Below are positions 7,408 through 15,745 of a stretch of 46,376 nucleotides of DNA, piece after piece. Made by a program: the position numbers and the translations under genes. Every line of letters starts with the position of its first letter. The stretch's first letter is position 1. The notes under the pieces were generated by a model. It ran no database searches and was not told the DNA's origin. It was given only the letters and a program-made list of their open reading frames with translations. The stretch comes from a virus, in the IMG/VR virus record IMGVR_UViG_3300020583_000377, positions 1 to 46,376 of that record; one strand, written 5' to 3'.

Positions 7408-7455
7408 TCACTTCGCTTTCGTTTCCAGTGCTTTCAGTGCGATTGCGTATTTCAT
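7408..7455 (-). CDS. Candidate 15-aa translated mini-ORF
   Basis: The ATG overlaps the stop of the upstream lipoprotein gene (ATGA) and the frame ends just before the next gene. It encodes MKYAIALKALETKAK, an amphipathic basic peptide. It may be a real micropeptide or only a coupling device keeping ribosomes on the message; the evidence is the overlap alone. Confidence 0.3.
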   Translation of the reverse strand: MKYAIALKALETKAK

Positions 7456-7781
7456 AGCTTCGGCTTTCTTAATAGTTTCTCCACTGGCGCGTGGCACGGT
7501 TTAGTGGGATCGTTGGGTGGTGCTGCGCAGTCCGTTTTAGAACTTCCATCTTCTACAGATAATGGATGTTCATTCCCGTTAATATCTTTTAAATAAACCA
7601 CATATGTAATCTCGCAAGGACCGAAAACTGGAGAGGCATCGCAAGGCGCTCCCACCACATCGTCTCGGACAGGAGCGCGCATCCGTTGAATTTGAGCAAG
7701 TTGGAATGATCGTAATGGTTCAGGAGAAGGCTTCGCACACCCCGCCATTCCAATCATCAGTGCTGCGATTGCGAGTTTCAT
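7452..7781 (-). CDS. Small lipoprotein (109 aa)
   Basis: Short signal sequence MKLAIAALMIG ending in a lipobox-like GMAGC (Cys at residue 15). TAGGAGG precedes the ATG. The mature part carries four further Cys residues (GAPCDASPVFGPC, KTDCAA, KPCHA), suggesting disulfides in an extracytoplasmic location. Might be an outer-envelope or superinfection-type lipoprotein; not identifiable further. Confidence 0.6.
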   Translation of the reverse strand: MKLAIAALMIGMAGCAKPSPEPLRSFQLAQIQRMRAPVRDDVVGAPCDASPVFGPCEITYVVYLKDINGNEHPLSVEDGSSKTDCAAPPNDPTKPCHAPVEKLLRKPKL

Positions 7782-7788
7782 AAGCCTC

Positions 7789-7998
7789 CTAATACAAGTA
7801 TCCGCCGTTATTCCAAGCCTTCGCCACGAGTCCGATCGACGAACTGACGCCGGCCTTTTTGTAGACCCGGCACAGGTGCATCTTGACCGCGTGGTCGGTT
7901 ACGCCGAGTACCGCCGCGATTTCATCGACCTTTTGCCCCTGGAACAGCAAGGTCACAATTTCGGCTTCGGATTTGGTCATGAGGATGGGGTCAAGCAT
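7789..7998 (-). CDS. Small LuxR/GerE-type HTH DNA-binding protein (69 aa)
   Basis: The protein is essentially one LuxR-type helix-turn-helix: TKSEAEIVTLLFQGQKVDEIA, then VLGVTDHAVKMHLCRVYKKAGV matches the GerE pattern (LT-x-x-E, IA-x-x-L-x-V-x-x-x-TVK-x-H). No receiver or sensor domain is present. Start chosen at the ATG overlapping the upstream stop; a 14-codon extension would sit inside the upstream gene. It probably regulates phage transcription. Confidence 0.75.
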   Translation of the reverse strand: MLDPILMTKSEAEIVTLLFQGQKVDEIAAVLGVTDHAVKMHLCRVYKKAGVSSSIGLVAKAWNNGGYLY

Positions 7999-8203
7999 CG
8001 ACTCCCGCCTGTCTCGGCTTGACAAATTCCGTGGCGACAAGCCGGTCGCATTCGTATCTGATCACGTCCGATTCACGGTACATCACCCGCCGGTTCAGCT
8101 TGACGTAGGGGCAACCCTTCCCCTGGCTGCGCAGATTGGCCAGATAGCTGCGGGATGTCGACCATCGCTTCGCGAGTTCATCGGCGGCGAGGAGTCGGTT
8201 CAT
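7991..8203 (-). CDS. AlpA/excisionase-like HTH protein (70 aa)
   Basis: MNRLLAADELAKRWSTSRSYLANL followed by a wing-like GCPYVKLNRRVMYRESDVIRY is the usual layout of MerR-like helix_turn_helix_17/AlpA/Xis proteins. The ATG overlaps the upstream TGA. Could be an excisionase or a small regulator. It lies directly beside the LuxR-type protein, so the pair may form one control unit. Confidence 0.7.
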   Translation of the reverse strand: MNRLLAADELAKRWSTSRSYLANLRSQGKGCPYVKLNRRVMYRESDVIRYECDRLVATEFVKPRQAGVDA

Positions 8204-8949
8204 GATCCACACTCGCAAGAGCCTATCTCGATAGCCTCTTTCCTATTTACCTTATGAAACAACCCTTCTTGCTCAATCTGCACCAGCGAGTATCTGCGAC
8301 TGAATGTTGCCCCAAATTCCACCTCCAACTGTTTTCGTTGCACAAACACCTCCGGTGCATTTTCCTTCACCGCTAGCCAATACGCTTTCCCTCCTCGAAC
8401 ACAACCAACACAATTTGCATGATCGCTCCACGAATACATCCTTGGGATAGGAACGCCCATTGTGCAAGAGCACCAATCGGCGCAGTCCTGTTTACTCACT
8501 CCATCTTCTATGATCGGAAACCTCGGAGTGAAACCCATCTTCCAGCCCATCGCAACCATGCGTTGAACCCGCTCAGATTCATTTGAACTGAACCCAAACA
8601 CCTTCACGATCTCGTCTACTCCGCTCTTCTTCAATTCGTCGATGTACCGATTTCCCGGCTCGATTTTTAGTTCATGAGAGCAAAACGCCATCATGTTATT
8701 GGGCAGCGCGTTGTGGTCATACGCGAGTTCGGTGACACTACGACCGTCACTTCTCTCTGTGAGCGGGTGGTCAAGTTTAGCGATCATCTCTCGAAGGAAA
8801 CGGTAGGTATCAGAATCCTCTTCTTTTGTATCGTGAAAAAGGAGAACCACCTCATCTTTCGGAAATGTTCGCAATGCCCAACCAGCACACCATGCTGACG
8901 TGACACCGCCAGAAAATCCGACAACAACTCTTCTTTTCATTCCGGCCAT
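8200..8949 (-). CDS. PAPS-reductase-like PP-loop protein
   Basis: 249 residues. The N-terminal VVVGFSGGVTSAW is the PP-loop (SGGxxS) that binds adenine nucleotide in PAPS reductases and related alpha-hydrolases. FHDTKEEDSDTYRF follows, as in this family, and a Cys-rich region (QDCADWCSCTMG, ANCVGCVRGGKAYW) near residues 150-195 may hold a metal or reactive thiols. Phages often carry such genes; roles proposed for relatives include sulfur metabolism and DNA phosphorothioation-type chemistry, and neither can be chosen here. An alternative start lies at 8940 (ATGA overlap with the primase gene). Confidence 0.7.
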   Translation of the reverse strand: MAGMKRRVVVGFSGGVTSAWCAGWALRTFPKDEVVLLFHDTKEEDSDTYRFLREMIAKLDHPLTERSDGRSVTELAYDHNALPNNMMAFCSHELKIEPGNRYIDELKKSGVDEIVKVFGFSSNESERVQRMVAMGWKMGFTPRFPIIEDGVSKQDCADWCSCTMGVPIPRMYSWSDHANCVGCVRGGKAYWLAVKENAPEVFVQRKQLEVEFGATFSRRYSLVQIEQEGLFHKVNRKEAIEIGSCECGS

Positions 8950-11108
8950 GGCGTTGACCCCCCGATGTAGGCATCGAATTCCTGCCGTAAGTCCTCAAGC
9001 GGCGCTTTGAAATACGCGTAGCTCGTGTCTCCGTCCGCCAGACGAGTGCCGAGTTTTTTCTTTTCGAAACCGGGAGCCATCTGACGGAGAATCTTTCCGA
9101 AGTTCACGTCGTTAGGCAGGCGCCCCTTGATATTGCGGTTCCCAACCCAACGCCTGAGCGCGTCTCTTAAACGGTTGCTGGGGATCGTATCCGGCCACTC
9201 CCCTCCCCAGTCTCCTCCCGCGATCGTGCCGGCTGACAGCGTATCGTACCACCATTGCTGGACAGGCTCGAGGGACGATATTTTCTGCGACACAAGGCCC
9301 GCCGTATTCGGAGCCTGATTGACGTCCTGCGTGATCTTGTAATCCATCAGGTAGCGAAGTAGATGCGCCGCGCCTCCCTGTTCGTCGAGGCCCACGCGCA
9401 TCTCCGTGAAATACTGCCTGTCCTGCCTGCGGCCTTCTCCGACTTCGAACACTGCCCAGCGGCGCTCGTCTTCTGATGCTGGAACCAGCCACTCCTCGTT
9501 ACCGATCACGACCACCCTGGTGAGATTCCGCACGGTGTAGGATTCCTTGCCTTTAGGCTCGATTACGTGCTTCGCGCCTGTAACCAGGTCCTTGACGACA
9601 CCCTCGCACTCCTTATCTCCGGACCAGAAGGCTTCATCCAGAATGAACAGCAGGGAATACTGCAAATGTGCTGTGAAATTGCTCACAAGGTACCGGCGTC
9701 GGGCCGTGGTCATGGCGTGGCCGCCGAGCAGTTTGCTGATGCGCTCGACCAGCGCATTCTTGCCCACGCCTTTCCCGCCGCGGAAGACGATCGCCACCAA
9801 GGGCTTTTCGTAAGGCTTTTGGATCAAATGAGCGAACCAGCATGTCAGCCAGTCGGCCAGGTTCCTGTCCTTGTTGCAGATGTTCTCGAACAGATGTTCT
9901 TTCCAGCGTTCGACCATCGGATGATCGGGAGAGTCGGCGGGCTGGGTAGAGAATCCATGCCACATGTTGTACCACTTTTTGTCCACGGTGAGCCCCGGTT
10001 CGAACACCACCCCGTCGTAGCTTCTGCGTCCCGACCACTCCATCCACAGTTGTGCCACGGCTTTGCTCTTGTCCCCGATCTGCAATTTTTTCGCAGCGTT
10101 CATATCGAAAAAAGATTGCTTGTTCATCATGTGAAAGACATACGCTCCATCGGGGCTCATAGTCTCCCACAAAATGTTTCCGGTTCCCCCGGAGAAGACG
10201 AAAGCAAAACGGTCGTTTAATTTCCCGAGTGGATGGGCCGTTGGTGGCTCAGGTTCTGGCTCAGGAATTGGTGGAAAAACAGCCTCGGGTGCTGCGATGC
10301 CTTGCGGGTCGCGTCCGTACCTGAATGCGTTGCGAACTTTCGTTTCGAGTTCTTCCTGACTCCATGGAGGCAGGCAGCGCTCGTTCCATGGGATGAGCAG
10401 AGCGAGCGCCTGATCGGCATCGCAGCCGAGGTCCTTCAGGTGGAGAGCGACTTTGTACGTCTCGGCGTCGCCACCCTGGCCTTCGATGGCTAAAGGGGCC
10501 GAGTTGAGAAGCCATTGTTGCGCGCGCTGGAATGCACGGTCGGGTTCGATATTCGAGAGAGACGAGGATTCGGCTTTAGAGCGCTCTCGGGCTGCACCTA
10601 GTTTTTGCACTAACCAGTCGGGAGCTGGCGCGACGAAAGACTTGTTGATAATTGGATAACCTTTACCATCAAGCTCACTTCCCGGACCCAACACATACCC
10701 GCCCAAACTTCGGATGTCAAGACCGTTTCCGAGCAAATCAACACCCTGACGTAACGCTTTGGGGACTCTATAGTAGAGATGCTCCCCACCGAAAGGTGTG
10801 GCCACTGTGAACGTTGGCGGTAGCTCAAAGCCTTCAAGTTCTAACTGCATCAAACTCAGGTCGCCGCGTTTTCCTTTTTTTACGTCCTTGTCGACTATAA
10901 TCAAGGCTTCGTCTGTACCGAAATGTGTTGTGCTTATGCCTATATTTTTCGGCTGACCATTCCACCAAATTTTGACCTGTTCCTTATCCATGGTCGCTTT
11001 GTGTGGAAAGTCCTTGATCGCGGGAAGCTTTGAATTAACCGCGCAAGGAAATACATGGAACCCGCTATGTGCGAGACGAACCGCGAATTCCGATTGAGAG
11101 GTGGTCAT
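8937..11108 (-). CDS. Bifunctional primase-polymerase / D5-like superfamily 3 helicase
   Basis: 723 residues. Residues 1-170 match the Prim-Pol domain: an N-terminal HVFPC-x-x-NSKLP start, ALIIVDKDVKKG with the metal-binding acids, and GLDIRSLGGYVLGPGS. The C-terminal half has a Walker A (FRGGKGVGKNALVERI) and Walker B (LLFILDEAFW) of a phage DUF5906/D5-type AAA+ helicase. It should make primers and unwind DNA at the phage fork. The start overlaps the upstream stop (TAATG). Its position within the block of polymerase, SSB and nuclease genes supports the role. Confidence 0.85.
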   Translation of the reverse strand: MTTSQSEFAVRLAHSGFHVFPCAVNSKLPAIKDFPHKATMDKEQVKIWWNGQPKNIGISTTHFGTDEALIIVDKDVKKGKRGDLSLMQLELEGFELPPTFTVATPFGGEHLYYRVPKALRQGVDLLGNGLDIRSLGGYVLGPGSELDGKGYPIINKSFVAPAPDWLVQKLGAARERSKAESSSLSNIEPDRAFQRAQQWLLNSAPLAIEGQGGDAETYKVALHLKDLGCDADQALALLIPWNERCLPPWSQEELETKVRNAFRYGRDPQGIAAPEAVFPPIPEPEPEPPTAHPLGKLNDRFAFVFSGGTGNILWETMSPDGAYVFHMMNKQSFFDMNAAKKLQIGDKSKAVAQLWMEWSGRRSYDGVVFEPGLTVDKKWYNMWHGFSTQPADSPDHPMVERWKEHLFENICNKDRNLADWLTCWFAHLIQKPYEKPLVAIVFRGGKGVGKNALVERISKLLGGHAMTTARRRYLVSNFTAHLQYSLLFILDEAFWSGDKECEGVVKDLVTGAKHVIEPKGKESYTVRNLTRVVVIGNEEWLVPASEDERRWAVFEVGEGRRQDRQYFTEMRVGLDEQGGAAHLLRYLMDYKITQDVNQAPNTAGLVSQKISSLEPVQQWWYDTLSAGTIAGGDWGGEWPDTIPSNRLRDALRRWVGNRNIKGRLPNDVNFGKILRQMAPGFEKKKLGTRLADGDTSYAYFKAPLEDLRQEFDAYIGGSTPWPE

Positions 11109-11332
11109 TACTTACCTTGTTCTAACTTGCTGATTTTGCGACTCAGATACCATTGGGCTTTCTTCAAGTCTTCCAATTGGTTTCCTTTGTGATCGGAACG
11201 AGCCACATACTTAACCACGTTCTCCAAATGAAATCCGAGGCCCCACGCTTCAATCGCATCGATAACTTCGATCGATCCGAACGTGTAGTGCTGAGGGTGA
11301 TTTATGTTGTCGACTGTTTGGCTCTTTTTCAC
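11108..11332 (-). CDS. DUF3310 protein, copy 1 (74 aa)
   Basis: The pattern NHPQHYTFGSIEVIDAIEAWGL ... NVVKYVARSDHKGN ... DLKKAQWYLSRKI is characteristic of DUF3310, a small phage family sometimes annotated as a nucleotide kinase, with no settled biochemistry. The GTG start overlaps the upstream stop (GTGA); a longer frame into the upstream gene is less likely. A second DUF3310 gene lies at 35941-36171. Confidence 0.75.
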   Translation of the reverse strand: MKKSQTVDNINHPQHYTFGSIEVIDAIEAWGLGFHLENVVKYVARSDHKGNQLEDLKKAQWYLSRKISKLEQGK

Positions 11333-11490
11333 GCGAACGGCCCTTTCTTCGGGTCCGGCTTTATCTTCTCCCCACACTTGCTGCACCGGGCTTCGCGTTC
11401 TTCGAAATCGAACAGAATGCGCTCGCCCTCGTCGATGTTACGGGTGCAGGAGACGCATTCGGATTTGTATTTGGCAGTTATCCAGTTCAC
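11329..11490 (-). CDS. Zinc-ribbon protein (53 aa)
   Basis: Two CxxC pairs (CVSCTRNIDEGERILFDF and ARCSKCGEKIKP) make a classic zinc-ribbon layout. The GTG in a GTGA overlap, with AGAGAGG upstream, is preferred to a TTG further out. Possible nucleic-acid or protein-binding accessory of the replication block. Confidence 0.6.
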   Translation of the reverse strand: MNWITAKYKSECVSCTRNIDEGERILFDFEEREARCSKCGEKIKPDPKKGPFA

Positions 11491-11759
11491 AAAGACCTCT
11501 CTTTTCTCCAACCACCGCGGGGTCCGCGGACTTGGATCTGCTGAGAGTGTGGCCGCTCAACGTACCCCCTCCCCGTTGGAGTGTAAGAACAAACTGAATC
11601 CTCGGCACGAGAGGCATCTTCGAAGGTGACAAAATACTGCCAGTGTTTAGTCCCGCCGCGATACCGGAATTCGACACGAAAAGGCGTATCTTTACCTCGT
11701 ACTGATTCAGCCTGTTCACGCCTCTTTAGGAGTTCATGCTCGATTTTATGAAAGCTCAT
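11487..11759 (-). CDS. Hypothetical protein (90 aa)
   Basis: A helical N-terminus (IEHELLKRREQAESVRG) then beta-rich RVEFRYRGGTKHWQYFVTFEDASRAED and a basic, Gly-rich tail. No family recognised. Overlaps the zinc-ribbon gene by GTGA. Confidence 0.5.
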   Translation of the reverse strand: MSFHKIEHELLKRREQAESVRGKDTPFRVEFRYRGGTKHWQYFVTFEDASRAEDSVCSYTPTGRGYVERPHSQQIQVRGPRGGWRKERSL

Positions 11760-11763
11760 TCGG

Positions 11764-12054
11764 TCACCATTTCCACTTAGGATTCCAATTAACTTCGTTT
11801 TGGAAGTCGCTGATTTCTTTTCTGATCTTTACCGGAATCTCAGTGCCTTTTTTCCTCAGTCTAGCCACTATTTCCATATCGCCTTCAACGTCACCAAATC
11901 CAGTAAAACGAGCATTGAAGACGCGCTCGTGGCAAGTAGAGCAAAATGTGCCGCGGCCATGGGTGAAACTGCCTGTGTGATTTTCGGCGCGTTCTAGGAA
12001 CCCACAGAGATGATTGGTTACTGTTCTTGATAGAAGTTTGAATTCCTCAACCAT
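11764..12054 (-). CDS. Hypothetical protein with Cys/His motif (96 aa)
   Basis: Start at the ATG with AAGGAG upstream, overlapping the preceding gene's end by 8 bases; a longer reading would lie inside that gene. Contains GTFCSTCHERVFNARF and ends in a Trp/Lys-rich tail (NWNPKWKW). A short metal-binding domain is possible. Function unknown. Confidence 0.5.
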   Translation of the reverse strand: MVEEFKLLSRTVTNHLCGFLERAENHTGSFTHGRGTFCSTCHERVFNARFTGFGDVEGDMEIVARLRKKGTEIPVKIRKEISDFQNEVNWNPKWKW

Positions 12055-12235
12055 TCTGGTGCTCCTTATTGAATCGCGCGTCAGCATGTTTCTCAAGTAA
12101 CGCAAGAACTTGCTTCATTGAAATCATTTTGTCTTCGAAAGCGATCAATCCGTAAGAAGGAAGTGTTTTCACATCGGACCACAGTTTGTAGTCTCGCTCG
12201 TCCCAACCATTTGTGCGATTCTTAATTTCCAGCAT
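12047..12235 (-). CDS. Small hypothetical protein (62 aa)
   Basis: A good AAGGAGTGA site precedes the ATG by about 7 bases. Mixed helix/strand with a C-terminal ALLEKHADARFNKEHQNG. It sits between the polymerase and downstream small genes. No family recognised. Confidence 0.5.
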   Translation of the reverse strand: MLEIKNRTNGWDERDYKLWSDVKTLPSYGLIAFEDKMISMKQVLALLEKHADARFNKEHQNG

Positions 12236-12250
12236 GTTGATTCACTCCTT

Positions 12251-14311
12251 TTACTTGCGATATCTCCTTGCGTGAAATCCTTCCGCAGCCAGCGGCAGTC
12301 CTTTCGCCCACAGCGGCGTCGTTGACATAATTTTTTCCATCTTCCCCAAAGCCCATTCAGCGCGTTCCTGCCGAACTTCTGCGACCACTTCGTCATGCAC
12401 ATGTAGGACTATCTCTATTCCTTGAGATTCAATTGCCCACATCGCATCGGCCAACAGGTCACGTGCGATCGCCTGCGTCATGTTCTCGGCCAGCGATCCG
12501 CCGTAGGTTGAGACCCGTTGCCAACGGCCCTTGCTGTTAGGGTCCGGAAGTGTCTTTGCTTTCTTTTTCTGAGTCTGATCCACGACCGTCATGAAGGTCA
12601 ATTGTTCTTTTTCCTCTCCCCACGGGGTCATGACCATTTGCAGTTCGGGGTAGGGATAACACAGAGCACGGCCACTGGGCAGCAGAGCCCACAGGAAAGA
12701 GCCGACCTTGCGGAACTTGACCTGACGGCCGCCGGCACCGGCATAATGAACGCCGCCGGTCTTCATGGCGCAGGTTACCGCTTCTTCCAGTTCATACCAG
12801 TACTGAACGATGCGTTGGTTAGCCGCACGCCATGCTTTTACAATCTCTAAAGCCTCTTCGTCGGGAACCGTCACGTTGTAGTTTTTGGCCATGGACTGAA
12901 AGGCTCCGATGGAACCTCCAAATCCGCAGGCCAAAATTATTACCTTGCCCCGCTGACGCTGGTCCTTCGTCACCTCGTCCAAAGGCACATGGTAGATACC
13001 CGCCGCAGCGTGCTCGTAGATGAGCCCGTGTGTCCTGAATACCTCCAGCACACTCTCCTGGCCAGCAAGCCATGCTAGGGCTCGCGCTTCAACAGCAGAG
13101 AAGTCACATGCGACTAATTCATTTCCTTCGCCTGCAATTAGCATCCCGCGAAGACAGTCCGAAATTGCAGCCATCGCGGGTCCGTAAAACAGATCAAGTC
13201 TTTCCTTGTCGCCCAGCATCGAGAACATGGCCTCGATGTCTTCGAAAGTGATTCCCGGTCTTCCCCGGAAAAAGTTCTGAGGTTGTACTCCTCTTCCACC
13301 CCACCGGCCCGTCGACGCGGCGTGGTACTGATGCATGTTCCTTAACCGGCCATCAACAGACCCTTTCTCGCGCATGGTGACCAGTTTCGCCGTACTGCTC
13401 TTGGCGGCCTCCTGACGCAGCTCCAGAGCACGGCGAACAGCGGGAGGCATCGGGGTCACCCAAGGAGGAAGATCATCACCCTCTTCGTAAGGGCCGTCTT
13501 CATCCCCTGCGTTCGCCAATGCGTCGATCACATCCGCCTTGGCCAGGCCGTCCATCTGAACGCCCTGCGCAGCGATCCACTTGCCGAGCACCTGCACTTC
13601 GTTGCAGGATCCGACCACGCCGCCTGTGACTTTGAGCATCTCAGCATTGAGCCGCTTCTGTTCGGACTGGATAATTGCGATCGCCTTATCGGCGCTAGCG
13701 AGGTCGCACATCACACCACGATTATTGATCTTGTAATCGAGTTCCCACAGAGCGCATTCGGACGGGGACAATTCCATCAACCGCTCGAGGCAGGAAAGCT
13801 CCGTCCTCACATCCTGCGCGTTGTATTCGTAGAGTCTGAGAAACTTATCGAGGCTCTCGACGTCACGGCGCCACATCGTCCCGTCTTTCTTAGGCTTGCT
13901 CAGTTGCAGCATGATCCTGTGGCCCTCAGCGTCTTTTCTTTGGTCCACACCGAGCGCCGGCGCGGCGTCCTCCAGAGCGCCCGGCAGGGCCATCGCGTAG
14001 GCCCGCACCATGGAGCAGCGGACTTGAGCGATCGGGAGAGGCTTCCAACCGTATTTGGGAACGCAGCAGAAGTTCCAGATTGCGAGTTCAAATGCTGCAT
14101 TCCAAGCGGTGATGATTCCGCCCTGGTCGATATGGGCTTTCAGATCCTTGGGGAAGGGCTCGCCCTCGACCCAAGTCTTGATGTGCTCAGGATCGGGGCC
14201 GTAGGACATGCAGTGAACGCCCGTGGACTCGTCGGTCGCGTAGTTGTGCAAGCCTGATTTTTTCAGGTCTATTTGAGAAAAAGTTTCGAAATCCAAGCCC
14301 CAGGAGGTCAT
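12251..14311 (-). CDS. Family A DNA polymerase with 3'-5' exonuclease domain
   Basis: 686 residues. Exonuclease: LDFETFS (D-x-E, residues 7-13), TAWNAAFELAIW and LYEYNAQDVRTE hold the expected acids. Polymerase: motif A VACDFSAVEARALAWLAG, motif B RGKVIILACGFGGSIGAF and motif C VLHVHDEVVAEV are intact. Motif B has Phe-Gly where bacterial Pol I has Tyr-Gly; in family A enzymes this O-helix position influences dideoxynucleotide discrimination. No 5' nuclease domain, as usual for phage enzymes. It is the replicative polymerase of this element, with primase-helicase downstream and SSB upstream. Confidence 0.92.
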   Translation of the reverse strand: MTSWGLDFETFSQIDLKKSGLHNYATDESTGVHCMSYGPDPEHIKTWVEGEPFPKDLKAHIDQGGIITAWNAAFELAIWNFCCVPKYGWKPLPIAQVRCSMVRAYAMALPGALEDAAPALGVDQRKDAEGHRIMLQLSKPKKDGTMWRRDVESLDKFLRLYEYNAQDVRTELSCLERLMELSPSECALWELDYKINNRGVMCDLASADKAIAIIQSEQKRLNAEMLKVTGGVVGSCNEVQVLGKWIAAQGVQMDGLAKADVIDALANAGDEDGPYEEGDDLPPWVTPMPPAVRRALELRQEAAKSSTAKLVTMREKGSVDGRLRNMHQYHAASTGRWGGRGVQPQNFFRGRPGITFEDIEAMFSMLGDKERLDLFYGPAMAAISDCLRGMLIAGEGNELVACDFSAVEARALAWLAGQESVLEVFRTHGLIYEHAAAGIYHVPLDEVTKDQRQRGKVIILACGFGGSIGAFQSMAKNYNVTVPDEEALEIVKAWRAANQRIVQYWYELEEAVTCAMKTGGVHYAGAGGRQVKFRKVGSFLWALLPSGRALCYPYPELQMVMTPWGEEKEQLTFMTVVDQTQKKKAKTLPDPNSKGRWQRVSTYGGSLAENMTQAIARDLLADAMWAIESQGIEIVLHVHDEVVAEVRQERAEWALGKMEKIMSTTPLWAKGLPLAAEGFHARRYRK

Positions 14312-14327
14312 GATCGTCTTTCAAGTG

Positions 14328-14705
14328 CTACTTTGTTTCGCGTCCGGTTTTCTTGCGTAAATCGTCTCTCGCAGCACTTGGACTGTCACCCCATCCGGAC
14401 TCAGATTCTTGTAAATTAGCAAAATCCGGAAACACAGCACACCACATATCGCCATCCTTAAAAACTCGCGAATGTGGGCCTCCATGCCCGATGCAAGCCA
14501 GCGCTGGAACATAGCCGTCGTACCGGCAGTCATCTCGCTGCATTCTGTTGGTACAATAATTCATGTGACGCGGAGACGGCGGAGGTTCACCGTAAGCTTC
14601 CTTGTCGCAAAAACCACATGGAGCACCTCCCATCCACATGGGCACAGAGCAAGCCCCTATACCGTTTTCGTTCAGCGTCCTGTGCTGCTCGCTAATAGCA
14701 CTCAT
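14328..14705 (-). CDS. Cys-rich hypothetical protein (125 aa)
   Basis: Start chosen at an ATG with GGAAGGG upstream, located after the terminator-like hairpin at 14735-14763; a longer frame reading into the SSB gene is not protein-like. Cysteines occur in GAPCGFCDKEAYGEPP, MNYCTNR and DDCRYDG, and HGGPHSR is also present. The C-terminus is charged. Possibly metal-binding; no family recognised. Confidence 0.5.
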   Translation of the reverse strand: MSAISEQHRTLNENGIGACSVPMWMGGAPCGFCDKEAYGEPPPSPRHMNYCTNRMQRDDCRYDGYVPALACIGHGGPHSRVFKDGDMWCAVFPDFANLQESESGWGDSPSAARDDLRKKTGRETK

Positions 14706-14734
14706 CGATTTACCCTTCCTGCATAAAGCAACAC

Positions 14735-14763
14735 AAAAAAGTGGGGAGGCTCTGCACCTCCCC
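14735..14763 (-). terminator. Rho-independent terminator after the SSB gene
   Basis: On the minus strand a GGGGAGG stem, a 7-base loop and CCTCCCC are followed by two bases and six T residues. It lies 16 bases after the end of the SSB gene and before the next gene, so it could reduce transcription of the polymerase-primase part relative to the SSB. Confidence 0.75.
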
Positions 14764-14778
14764 GTACCCAACCACAAA

Positions 14779-15351
14779 TTATCCGAAGATCGACGTTGCG
14801 GTCTTCCCGTTCGCTGCCCCAGCGGGGACGTCGACGGGCTCGAAGGCCTTGGAGGCGGGAATGCGGCCGTTGCCGAGGGGATCGTCGTCACGGAGTTTCT
14901 GCACGTTCTGCAGGCCGAAGCTGACGCCCTTGTTGCCGGCAGTATCGTAGGCGAAGGCACGCACCTGGCAGCGGTACCATGCGCCGGAGTACACGTCTGC
15001 ATCGTCGATGATGTCCTGCAGCTTGCTGTCGACGATGCCGGGACGACGGTCCTCGTTCGCGGAGAAGGACATGATCACCCAGTCGTCTCCGATGCCGACG
15101 ATGGGGGCTTCAAGTTCTTCGTTGACGCGAAACGGCGAGCGCAGGGTCTTGGGAATTTTGTCTCCCCATTTTTCGGTCGCGGCGGCGTGCGCTTCCTTCT
15201 TGAGCGCGCTCAGATCCGCCTTGGGCGGGAACGCGGCACGAATCGAGAACTTCGGTTTGCTGGTGGAACCATCCGCGTTTTTCATTGCGGTGGCACGGAA
15301 GACGCTGATGAAAGCGGCGCGGAACTCAGGCGTGATTAAGTTGTCTGGCAT
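14779..15351 (-). CDS. Single-stranded DNA-binding protein, DUF2815-like (T7 gp2.5-type)
   Basis: 190 residues. The pattern KFSIRAAFPPKADLSALKK ..., the central KWGDKI ... SPFRVNEE, IMSFSANEDRRPGIVD, and DVYSGAWYRCQVRAFAYD with NKGVSFGLQNVQKL are hallmarks of DUF2815 phage ssDNA-binding proteins. It would coat unwound template near the polymerase. AAAGGAG precedes the ATG. A strong terminator follows, compatible with high separate expression. Confidence 0.82.
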   Translation of the reverse strand: MPDNLITPEFRAAFISVFRATAMKNADGSTSKPKFSIRAAFPPKADLSALKKEAHAAATEKWGDKIPKTLRSPFRVNEELEAPIVGIGDDWVIMSFSANEDRRPGIVDSKLQDIIDDADVYSGAWYRCQVRAFAYDTAGNKGVSFGLQNVQKLRDDDPLGNGRIPASKAFEPVDVPAGAANGKTATSIFG

Positions 15352-15424
15352 TTGTTGCTCCTTTGTGATTGTTGAGTATCGGTTGTGGTTGTCGGTTGGC
15401 TTAGGAGCGCGGTGCTCTGTGGCC

Positions 15425-15745
15425 TTACGAATCTGTCAAACGTAGAGAGACGACTTCGATCTCCACGGCCTTGCGTTCAGGAACGTCTTTGATTTCAGTC
15501 CAATGTTCCTCGCCCGTATCCATAGAGTCCCAAGAAGTTGGATACGAAACTTTGTTGACGTGTACCCCGCGACGCCATTGGATGAGAGCATTTTGCGCTG
15601 ACTTCTGCGATGGAAAAAGTCGCACCGGTTTATCCTGAGTTGGCTCTTCCGGTTCATCCATCGAATAGCCGCGCCGCTGATTGGGACGGCGAAGAAAGAA
15701 CTTTTCAGTTCCCTTCACGCGGAGCCCGAAGTACACCATGTTCAT
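15425..15745 (-). CDS. Hypothetical protein (106 aa)
   Basis: Coupled to the upstream DUF2800 nuclease gene by ATGA. N-terminal MVYFGLRVKGTEKFFLRR suggests a short beta hairpin, followed by an acidic linker and SAQNALIQWRRGVH. No family recognised; coupling suggests a role with the nuclease or ssDNA-binding protein. Confidence 0.5.
   Translation of the reverse strand: MNMVYFGLRVKGTEKFFLRRPNQRRGYSMDEPEEPTQDKPVRLFPSQKSAQNALIQWRRGVHVNKVSYPTSWDSMDTGEEHWTEIKDVPERKAVEIEVVSLRLTDS

Noticed and set aside
9567-10220. Plus-strand frame of 217 codons antisense to the primase-helicase
   Set aside because: It lies opposite the Walker motifs of the real gene and has no ribosome site or family pattern.
14706-15002. 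N-terminal extension of the 14328-14705 protein
   Set aside because: It would run through the terminator and antisense-like sequence of the SSB gene; the ATG at 14705 has a good ribosome site.
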